From a virus: 22,109 nt of DNA. The stretch lies in the IMG/VR virus record IMGVR_UViG_3300031972_001481, positions 1-22,109 of that record, one strand, 5' to 3'. The translations under genes were made by a program, and so were the position numbers. Shown here in pieces: positions 16,978 to 21,912 of the stretch (position 1 is the first letter of the stretch; each line of letters opens with the position of its first letter). Below the pieces are notes generated by a model that saw only the letters and a list, made by a program, of their open reading frames with translations, did not search any database and had not been told where the DNA came from.

Positions 16978-17373
16978 TTAATCTACCTTATTTACTGATT
17001 CTATTTTATTGTGTATCTTGTCTGATTCTACTTGTATATCTTTTATACTGTCTTCTAATCCTGAAAGTAGTTGTGTCTTTTCTTCATCTGATAATCCATA
17101 TTCATCTTCTGAACCAGCTTTACCTTCAGCAGAAATAAGTCGTTGTACGATACCAGCCATCTTAACGAGTTGGTCATCGTTCTTTACATTTATCTCTAAA
17201 TACTCTTTAATCATAGGTACTATCTGAACTGCAGTATCACCGTCTTTAATAAACTGAACAAGTTCTTTTGTTAGTACCTCAAGTTGTTTTCTATTAAATT
17301 CTGTATTGTCGTAGATGTCTTTAAATAATGATGATAGTGATTTACCATCAAAGATTTCATAATCTATAGCCAT
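16978..17373 (-). CDS. Small helical protein, first gene of the structural block
   Basis: The 131-residue acidic protein is predicted mostly helical with coiled-coil character (NRKQLEVLTKELVQFIKDG; then DSIKDIQVESDKIHNKI near the end). It has no membrane segment or known motif that I recognise. The ATG at 17373 has only a weak SD (TTTAGGT). It abuts the spike gene with no gap (TAA then ATG), so co-translation is likely. Similar small helical proteins precede gp5 in marine T4-like phages as I recall, suggesting a hub accessory, tail assembly factor or spike chaperone. The identity remains open. Confidence 0.65.
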   Translation of the reverse strand: MAIDYEIFDGKSLSSLFKDIYDNTEFNRKQLEVLTKELVQFIKDGDTAVQIVPMIKEYLEINVKNDDQLVKMAGIVQRLISAEGKAGSEDEYGLSDEEKTQLLSGLEDSIKDIQVESDKIHNKIESVNKVD

Positions 17374-17399
17374 AGTTTACCTAAATGTTTTTATCTAAT

Positions 17400-17407
17400 A
17401 ATAAATA
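17400..17407. promoter_or_regulatory. AATAAATA motif just before the structural block
   Basis: On the minus strand this reads TATTTATT inside ATATATTTATTATTAGATAA, about 27 bases before the ATG at 17373. It shares the ATATTTAT core with the other gap motifs (2640, 5572, 17432, 21872). The spacing would suit a late promoter for the structural operon if the minus-strand form is the active one. The sequence is AT-rich and low in information. Confidence 0.3.
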
Positions 17408-17431
17408 TATAATAACCAAAAAACCTTCGTA

Positions 17432-17439
17432 TATAAATA
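17432..17439 (+). promoter_or_regulatory. T4-like late promoter motif TATAAATA for the small plus-strand gene
   Basis: The plus strand has an exact TATAAATA followed by TATATTGAG, about 108 bases before the ATG at 17548. This is the only copy that points towards a plausible downstream gene in the T4-consensus orientation. A gp55-like factor, which reads this sequence in T4, is encoded in the same window. The reverse form could also serve the leftward structural block, so it may be a shared divergent element. Confidence 0.45.
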
Positions 17440-17443
17440 TATA

Positions 17444-17473
17444 TTGAGATTTATTATTTCTTAACAATATAGT
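17444..17473 (+). promoter_or_regulatory. Possible sigma-70-like promoter TTGAGA-N18-TATAGT
   Basis: TTGAGA (17444-17449) and TATAGT (17468-17473) each match the sigma-70 consensus at five of six positions, with an 18-base spacer. The predicted start would be near 17480, immediately before the hairpin at 17483, so the transcript would begin with a stem-loop. It overlaps the region downstream of the TATAAATA motif, and only one of the two may be used. Confidence 0.4.
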
Positions 17474-17482
17474 TATTATTGA

Positions 17483-17524
17483 GGGTTACTCGGTTCTGTA
17501 AAATTACTGAGTAATCCTTTTTTT
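17483..17524 (+). terminator. Hairpin plus T7 tract in the leader of the plus-strand gene (terminator, attenuator or 5' stabiliser)
   Basis: Arms 17483-17494 and 17506-17517 form a 12-pair stem (GGGTTACTCGGT with ACTGAGTAATCC, two G-U pairs) with an 11-base loop, followed directly by seven T residues. This is the form of an intrinsic terminator on the plus strand, yet no plus-strand gene lies to its left and the gene it precedes starts only 23 bases later. It may therefore end a short leader RNA, act as an attenuator, or be a 5' stem-loop protecting a highly expressed mRNA. Confidence 0.7.
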
Positions 17525-17547
17525 CTTAACTAACGGGAGAAAACCAA

Positions 17548-17769
17548 ATGAAGGAAATCGTAACAACAGTCAAGGGATGGGTAGATGACATAGCTCATCT
17601 AATGCTATCTCTTGTCGCTATCGGTGCTGTATCAGAAGTAACATTCGGAAGTGGTATCTTTGGCGTTAATGTTATAGGTAACCTCACATCCATCATTAAT
17701 GGGTTCGGCGAGTCGGGTTTCGCTGGGCTTGTCGCCTTATTGGTGTTGGTGGGTTTATTTCGCAAGTAG
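17548..17769 (+). CDS. 73-residue hydrophobic protein, probably highly expressed; holin-like or small virion/membrane protein
   Basis: This is the only plus-strand gene. It has GGGAG 8 bases before the ATG, its own promoter-like elements and leader hairpin, and a strong terminator after the stop. The N-terminus (residues 1-16) is amphipathic and charged. Residues about 17-38 (LMLSLVAIGAVSEVTFGSG) and 57-71 (GFAGLVALLVLVGLF) are hydrophobic, possibly two membrane helices, and the protein ends in RK. Size and topology fit a small holin; the amphipathic-hydrophobic-basic layout also recalls small membrane-inserted coat proteins. I do not recognise the family with certainty. G+C is about 44% by hand count (17581-17760), clearly above the AT-rich neighbours, with C- and G-ending codons such as GTC and ATC. 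That pattern suggests selection for high expression or a different origin. Confidence 0.85.
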   Translation: MKEIVTTVKGWVDDIAHLMLSLVAIGAVSEVTFGSGIFGVNVIGNLTSIINGFGESGFAGLVALLVLVGLFRK

Positions 17770-17811
17770 GACGAAATAGCTCTACATTCCTACAATCAAT
17801 GTAGGGCAAAG

Positions 17812-17843
17812 AAAAAGGGAAGTTTAAACGCTTCCCTTTTTTT
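17812..17843. terminator. Bidirectional intrinsic terminator between the small gene and the tRNA operon
   Basis: AAAAAGGGAAG (17812-17822) pairs with CTTCCCTTTTT (17831-17841) around an eight-base loop, giving an 11-pair stem with T-tracts on both strands. It ends the rightward small gene and the leftward operon that finishes with tRNA-Thr. A weaker stem CTACATT/AATGTAG (17782-17804) precedes it on the plus side. Confidence 0.9.
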
Positions 17844-17854
17844 GTTTATATAAG

Positions 17855-17925
17855 AGCCGATGGAGGGAATCGAACCCCCGTCGCAGACTTACAAAGACTG
17901 TGCTAAACCACTCAGCTACATCGGC
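17855..17925 (-). tRNA. tRNA-Thr (anticodon TGT)
   Basis: The minus strand folds into a full cloverleaf: acceptor GCCGATG/CATCGGC, D arm GCTG/TAGC, anticodon loop TTTGTAA, and T arm GGGGG-TTCGATT-CCCTC. The anticodon (TGT, plus 17891-17893) reads ACA. The anticodon stem has one T-T mismatch at pair 30-40 and CCA is not encoded. It is the last gene before the terminator. Confidence 0.9.
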
Positions 17926-17955
17926 AACTTGACTACATTCGGTTATAACCTATTG

Positions 17956-18027
17956 TAACCGATAGGAGAATCGAACTCCTGTTGCCAGGATGAAAACCTG
18001 GAGTCCTAACCACTAGACGAATCGGTC
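17956..18027 (-). tRNA. tRNA-Glu (anticodon TTC)
   Basis: The cloverleaf starts GACCGAT-TC-GTCTAGTGG, closely following bacterial tRNA-Glu, with anticodon stem-loop CCAGG-TTTTCAT-CCTGG and T arm AGGAG-TTCGATT-CTCCT. The first acceptor pair is G-U. The anticodon TTC lies at plus 17992-17994 and reads GAA. No CCA is encoded. Confidence 0.93.
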
Positions 18028-18031
18028 ATTG

Positions 18032-18105
18032 TGGAGCTGACAGGAATCGAACCTGCGACCTCCGCAGTGCAAGTGCGGCGCTCTCCCAAACTGAGCTACA
18101 GCCCC
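18032..18105 (-). tRNA. tRNA-Ala (anticodon TGC)
   Basis: The cloverleaf has acceptor GGGGCTG/CAGCTCC including the G3-U70 pair that marks alanine tRNAs, D arm GCTC...GAGC, anticodon stem-loop CCGCA-CTTGCAC-TGCGG, and T arm GCAGG-TTCGATT-CCTGT. Anticodon TGC reads GCA. It lies only 4 bases from tRNA-Glu; CCA is not encoded. Confidence 0.95.
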
Positions 18106-18132
18106 ATACTTCATGTCAGTAACGACATAAGT

Positions 18133-18312
18133 TTATTTGGGTGGTGAAAAGATTTTCTTAGCACCCCTCATAACAGCTTCAAGAAATTTATTATTCTCTG
18201 TTGTTTTTTTTCGTCTATATCTTCTTTTAGCCTGTTTATTAATTGTAGTGTAACTAGTGTCGTCTCTATAATTATTTTTATTTATTTTCTTTTTTGTCGT
18301 CTTTCTTGGCAT
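18133..18312 (-). CDS. 59-residue highly basic protein between gp55 and the tRNAs
   Basis: A short open frame starts at ATG 18312 with AAGGAG 6 bases upstream and ends in TAA at 18133. It lies 11 bases after the gp55-like gene and just ahead of tRNA-Ala. The protein begins MPRKTTKKKINKNN, continues with an Arg/Lys-rich core (QAKRRYRRKKTTENN) and ends in a helix FLEAVMRGAKKIF then SPPK. The strong basic charge suggests nucleic acid binding or contact with the transcription machinery. I do not recognise a family. Its strong SD and exact fit in the operon make it very likely real despite its small size. A role with the late sigma factor is inferred only from adjacency. Confidence 0.8.
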   Translation of the reverse strand: MPRKTTKKKINKNNYRDDTSYTTINKQAKRRYRRKKTTENNKFLEAVMRGAKKIFSPPK

Positions 18313-18323
18313 TTTAATCTCCT

Positions 18324-19094
18324 TTAAAATATACTTCCTGTATTTGATGTATCTATTTGTCCGCTAGCTGAAAACTCCTCTAGCATATTAAAATAATACT
18401 TTTTCATTTGATTTACAACTCGTGTAATATGTTGTGTATTACTACCTGTCATTTCACGAATCATAATATACAAAGCTTTCTTATTAAAATTTTCTATATT
18501 TGTACGTCTTCTAAATATTTCTAAAACAGAATCTGCAACTAATATATCTTTTTGTCTACTAAATATATTTGTTATATTGTTATCCCAATACTCTAACATT
18601 TGAATTACAAACTCTGAGTTAAACTCACCAACTGCTTCATCAACAGTTTCAGAATGAACATTTCTTTTATAATCCAATCTATCTATTTGGTCGTGAATCT
18701 TCATCTTCTTATAATTATTATTATTATTTAAAATCAAATAGTTTTTACCAACCACAGAAAAATAAGAAAATGCTCTACCCTTATCGGCTTGATATTTAGG
18801 CATTTGCATTACTAAAAAAGAAACAACTTCTGCTTTCACTTCTTCGAATGGATAGTCAAAATAATAAAACTTAAAAGTATGAATTAAGTTTTCTGCCATC
18901 TTTTCAAATGCGGCATGAATGTGTTCTTGATAAATTCTATTTTTAATTACTGGGTTAGAACTCTCATTGTATCTAATAATAGCTTCTTGAACTGGTGTTC
19001 CAAAATAAATTTTACTTTTCTTTTTACGCTTTTTCTTAATAACCGTTTTAACTGGTTTTTCAAACACTTTCTTTACTTCAACTTTACTTGGCAT
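18324..19094 (-). CDS. 55: Late-transcription sigma factor, gp55-like
   Basis: The 256-residue protein is longer than T4 gp55 (185) because of a basic N-terminal extension (residues 1-28, including KKKRKKKSK). From residue 30 it follows the T4-like pattern: FGTPVQEAIIRYN, then KNRIYQEHIHAAFEKMAENL, and the sigma region 2-like core MPKYQADKGRAFSYFSVVGK near residues 98-117 followed by an Asn run (NNNNN) and KKMK. gp55 directs host RNA polymerase to TATAAATA late promoters and needs the sliding clamp; the extreme C-terminus (GSIF) is hydrophobic and could be a clamp-binding tail, which is a guess. The start at 19094 overlaps the previous gene by 11 bases, with AAAGGAG upstream. This identifies the phage as T4-like in its late gene control. 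Confidence 0.88.
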   Translation of the reverse strand: MPSKVEVKKVFEKPVKTVIKKKRKKKSKIYFGTPVQEAIIRYNESSNPVIKNRIYQEHIHAAFEKMAENLIHTFKFYYFDYPFEEVKAEVVSFLVMQMPKYQADKGRAFSYFSVVGKNYLILNNNNNYKKMKIHDQIDRLDYKRNVHSETVDEAVGEFNSEFVIQMLEYWDNNITNIFSRQKDILVADSVLEIFRRRTNIENFNKKALYIMIREMTGSNTQHITRVVNQMKKYYFNMLEEFSASGQIDTSNTGSIF

Positions 19095-19344
19095 TTACTG
19101 GTTCTCCTTTTAATGTTTTTAATTCTTGTACTGTATTTTTTATGAGTTTAAATACTGTTCCAACCTCATCATCAGCTTCAAAGTGACCTGTTGAATCTAT
19201 TTTTTTTAATTCGTCTTGTACTATTTGTATGTCTTGGGTAAAACGTTCTACCCACATTTCTAAAAACTCAGTTTTTCTAAATAAGTTCCATATAACATAA
19301 CCTTCAAGAATAACAAATACTCCTAATATAATTTCTAGTATCAT
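19084..19344 (-). CDS. Small membrane-anchored protein conserved near gp55
   Basis: The 86-residue protein begins with one membrane helix (residues 1-21, MILEIILGVFVILEGYVIW) and continues as a charged helical cytosolic part. The segment GHFEADDEVGTVFKLIKNTV near residues 53-72 resembles a motif I remember from hypothetical proteins of cyanophages and other marine T4-like phages. GGAG precedes the ATG, which sits in a TAATG overlap with the HD-domain gene; its end overlaps gp55 by 11 bases. The function is unknown. It may tether a partner to the inner membrane during infection. Confidence in the gene is high, in the family modest. Confidence 0.8.
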   Translation of the reverse strand: MILEIILGVFVILEGYVIWNLFRKTEFLEMWVERFTQDIQIVQDELKKIDSTGHFEADDEVGTVFKLIKNTVQELKTLKGEPVNAK

Positions 19345-20117
19345 TATTTATCTCCAAACAATTCATCAAAAAGGTCTTTAGATTTTTTAGAAAGTTCTTC
19401 AGAAGTTTCCTTCATAGTAACGGCCTTTTTAATATTTTCTACGTTACCTTGAACTTTAATCTCTTCTTGTTTTTGACTATTTTCCCACTCATCATATTCT
19501 ATGTGGGTTGCCATACTATCAGCTTGATGTAGTATGTAAGCTATATTAGATTTTAGACTATTACCCTTACCATAATTAATGTAATATTTTTTGTTAGCCT
19601 CTTCATACAAACCATCAGCAAGTCGTAATCCAATATACTCGTTCTCTGTCATAGGAATCTGAAACTGATTCAGTAAGAATACTGCTCTATCTGTAACCGT
19701 CATATATTGTAGTTCACTATTATGTGTAAAGATTGAACCTTGATTCTTTCTATGCCACTCTGATTCTTGTGGAACATAGTAATCTTTATCCATATCACCA
19801 ACTTTACCTAAGTCGTGATGAAGAGCTGCGAAGATAACTTCTTCTGTAGTGAAGTCTATTGTAGCTCCTTCTGATTGCCATAGGTTTGTAATCTTCAATG
19901 CACAATCAACAACGTGAAGTACGTGTTCTACATAACCACCAACGTGTGCGTAATGAAAATATTCAGTACCACTTGCTGGTGCCATACACATCCTATCTTC
20001 AAAGTAATCATACATCTTATTGAGTTTTTCTAATCTGTCACCCTCAAATGTATTCGTAATCAAGTTACGAAGTTTTTGCCAATTTTCTTGTATTTGTTCA
20101 GCTGTTAGTTCTTTCAT
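19344..20117 (-). CDS. HD-domain phosphohydrolase
   Basis: The 257-residue protein has the HD-superfamily metal-binding set: H58 and H65/H68 in YAHVGGYVEHVLHV, the HHDLGK motif at 100-105 (H101, D102), and D200 in ILHQADSMA. HD enzymes hydrolyse phosphate esters in nucleotides, cyclic dinucleotides or alarmones; no feature here fixes the substrate. The insert with YYVPQESEWHRKNQG after HHDLGK may shape the pocket. The C-terminus (about 210-257) is charged and helical. In a T4-like phage, nucleotide salvage, removal of a signalling nucleotide used by host defence, or control of ppGpp are possible; these are inferences. The start overlaps the previous gene by 4 bases (ATGA), with GGAG 10 bases upstream. 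Confidence 0.85.
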   Translation of the reverse strand: MKELTAEQIQENWQKLRNLITNTFEGDRLEKLNKMYDYFEDRMCMAPASGTEYFHYAHVGGYVEHVLHVVDCALKITNLWQSEGATIDFTTEEVIFAALHHDLGKVGDMDKDYYVPQESEWHRKNQGSIFTHNSELQYMTVTDRAVFLLNQFQIPMTENEYIGLRLADGLYEEANKKYYINYGKGNSLKSNIAYILHQADSMATHIEYDEWENSQKQEEIKVQGNVENIKKAVTMKETSEELSKKSKDLFDELFGDK

Positions 20118-21271
20118 CTACCTACATCTCCTAAATATTTTTCTTTTGTTTCTTCCCAACTCATCCCTACTATATCACCATAGAAAAGAGCTTCGGGTTT
20201 AATATTATTATTATCATATAATTTTGTGTATCTTCTTATTGCTTTAGGTTTCCACCAATTCATAATGTAATCTACATCATTAACAAACTTTGGTTTCATC
20301 ACTAAATCTTTTTCATCAATTTCATTTCTTAAATATTCTAAACCATTGTCGTACATATTAGCAAAAAATACACCACGTTTAAATCCGTGTTCATAAGTTT
20401 TAGGCTTTATTTTTAAATGTCTAAATATACGATTGATTGTGTTTTGTTTTGGGCCTGTCGCATCTTGTGCTTTTTTATATTCTTCATAATGATTTTCTTT
20501 TAACCACTTAGCCCATACAAAGTAAGCTGTATCATCTGGCTTAATTGATATTTTACCAGCTGATTCACCAAGTGTCTTCCAATGAGGAATACCATTATAT
20601 TGTGAGTGAACCCCATAAAGAGAGGTGGTGGTTACACCAATTAATATATCATTATAATTTTTATACCAAGTGTCTCTTAGTAGAGATGAAGTTACAAGTG
20701 CTGATATTAACTTACCACCTAAAAAATTAAAACCTAAAGGTTGTGTCGGAACAATTGAAGTTCCAATACAAGTATTATTTAATTTGTGGTCAACAAATTT
20801 ATTATCCTTTGTCCAACCAATATAATCGTCACGAACTTTAATAGAAGTTACATCTGAAGCTATTGATATGACACCAAGATATTTATCACTAACTCTATCC
20901 TTAACATAAAATCTAATATTTCTGCCAGGATTAGAAGAAAATTCCATAGATGAAATCATTGTTCTTAACAAAGCCCAACTACTAGCAGAATCTGTTATTT
21001 CTACATACGGTTCTATGTTTTCAATTTCAGATATGGTTAGTTCCTTATCTTGTATATCTGTTGGTTTCCACAACTGATTATATAATGGTTCAAACCTTGA
21101 AGCTTGTTGACTAATCTTATACAAGTCTTTATTAAGTTCTTGCCATTTTTTATATAGTGTTTGTTCTTGCACACCCATTGATTTTAAGAGGTCAAGATTT
21201 TCTATAAACTTTTTTCGTTCACCCTCAAAATTAAATTCAGGGATATCGAAAAATTTATTTGTTAAGTTCAA
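20114..21271 (-). CDS. DUF4338/DruA-like protein of marine T4-like phages
   Basis: The 385-residue protein starts at TTG 21271, with AAAGG 8 bases upstream; the next in-frame ATG (codon 32) would remove a conserved helix. The core, residues about 118-245, has the layout I associate with DUF4338/DruA proteins: KYLGVISIASDV, then RDDYIGW, then IVPTQPLGFNFLGGKLISAL, a TWYKNYNDILIGVTTTSLYG segment, and HWKTLGESAGKI. DUF4338 is known from DruA of the Druantia anti-phage system and from many phage proteins of unknown activity. It leads an operon behind a good sigma-70-like promoter, so it is probably an early or middle gene. A DNA-modifying or defence-related function is possible. The family call is moderately sure; Mom-like acyltransferases are the alternative. 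Confidence 0.75.
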   Translation of the reverse strand: MNLTNKFFDIPEFNFEGERKKFIENLDLLKSMGVQEQTLYKKWQELNKDLYKISQQASRFEPLYNQLWKPTDIQDKELTISEIENIEPYVEITDSASSWALLRTMISSMEFSSNPGRNIRFYVKDRVSDKYLGVISIASDVTSIKVRDDYIGWTKDNKFVDHKLNNTCIGTSIVPTQPLGFNFLGGKLISALVTSSLLRDTWYKNYNDILIGVTTTSLYGVHSQYNGIPHWKTLGESAGKISIKPDDTAYFVWAKWLKENHYEEYKKAQDATGPKQNTINRIFRHLKIKPKTYEHGFKRGVFFANMYDNGLEYLRNEIDEKDLVMKPKFVNDVDYIMNWWKPKAIRRYTKLYDNNNIKPEALFYGDIVGMSWEETKEKYLGDVGR

Positions 21272-21294
21272 TATTATAACCTTTCCATATATAG

Positions 21295-21323
21295 AATATA
21301 CGAAATTTTTTCACTAAAGTCAA
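21295..21323 (-). promoter_or_regulatory. Sigma-70-like promoter TTGACT-N17-TATATT for the DUF4338-HD-gp55-tRNA operon
   Basis: On the minus strand TTGACT (plus 21318-21323) and TATATT (plus 21295-21300) are separated by exactly 17 bases; each matches the consensus at five of six positions. The expected start lies near 21288, giving a short leader of about 17 bases containing AAAGG before the TTG start. It is the best host-type promoter in the window and implies early or middle expression of the operon. Confidence 0.75.
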
Positions 21324-21334
21324 GCTTTATTTTT

Positions 21335-21847
21335 TTATGTTCCAGAATTAACAATTAAATCGGTTTTTACGATTGAAGCCCTTTCAAACTTATATGGTTT
21401 AACATCAATAGATTCAAGAATATCAATACGATTAACGTATCTTTTATTCATTGTATCTCTAACTTGATATACACCATCCTTACCATCAGTTCCTTTTAAT
21501 AGAATGAAGTCACCGTAATCTAACCAACCGCCCCAACGTTTTAAAAGATTTCTACTCACCGCTATGAATTTGTAGTTAGAAGCTTCTCCAACTTTTATAC
21601 GCGTACCATCCGCGAGAATGTTCGGTGTAGAATCAGTTTGACGTTCGACTGGTTGATACATAGTTACAGTCACATCCATTCCTTCTGTTTCATACTCATT
21701 CAACTTTCCTGACAGTCTTTTATTTTCATCTATCAGGGATTGCAGTTGAATATTCTTATCACTCAAGAATTTTGTTGATACTATACCATTGGCGTAAGTT
21801 ACCAACACAATAGCTACTCCTAAAAATATTATATTTATTTTTTTCAT
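21335..21847 (-). CDS. Membrane-anchored protein with 3D-type (RlpA/MltA-like) domain
   Basis: The 170-residue protein has an N-terminal hydrophobic helix (residues 4-20, INIIFLGVAIVLVTYAN) that is either a signal peptide or an anchor, then a short coiled coil (residues 28-55, LQSLIDENKRLSGKLNEYE). Residues 58-150 look like a double-psi beta-barrel of the 3D type: VTVTMYQPVERQTDSTPN, ILADGTRI, FIAVSRNLL, and the Asp-bearing VRDTMNKRYVNRIDIL (D131, D142). 3D domains occur in MltA and related cell-wall-acting proteins. A role in peptidoglycan cleavage at lysis, or in altering the envelope during infection, is plausible. Conservation of all catalytic residues cannot be judged by eye. It stands alone between the tmRNA and the DUF4338 operon. 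Confidence 0.8.
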   Translation of the reverse strand: MKKINIIFLGVAIVLVTYANGIVSTKFLSDKNIQLQSLIDENKRLSGKLNEYETEGMDVTVTMYQPVERQTDSTPNILADGTRIKVGEASNYKFIAVSRNLLKRWGGWLDYGDFILLKGTDGKDGVYQVRDTMNKRYVNRIDILESIDVKPYKFERASIVKTDLIVNSGT

Positions 21848-21871
21848 AGTTACTTCTTTTCCTTGTTCTTT

Positions 21872-21879
21872 TATAAATA
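21872..21879. promoter_or_regulatory. TATAAATA motif upstream of the 3D-domain gene
   Basis: The plus strand reads TATAAATATCTATT, very close to the extended T4 late consensus; the minus strand reads AATAGATATTTATA, 24 bases upstream of the ATG at 21847. The spacing suits a promoter for that leftward gene, but the consensus orientation faces right, towards the tmRNA's 3' end. It is the clearest case of the orientation puzzle seen at 2640 and 5572. Confidence 0.4.
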
Positions 21880-21912
21880 TCTATTAATTATGTAAAACCA
21901 CATTAATTTTTG

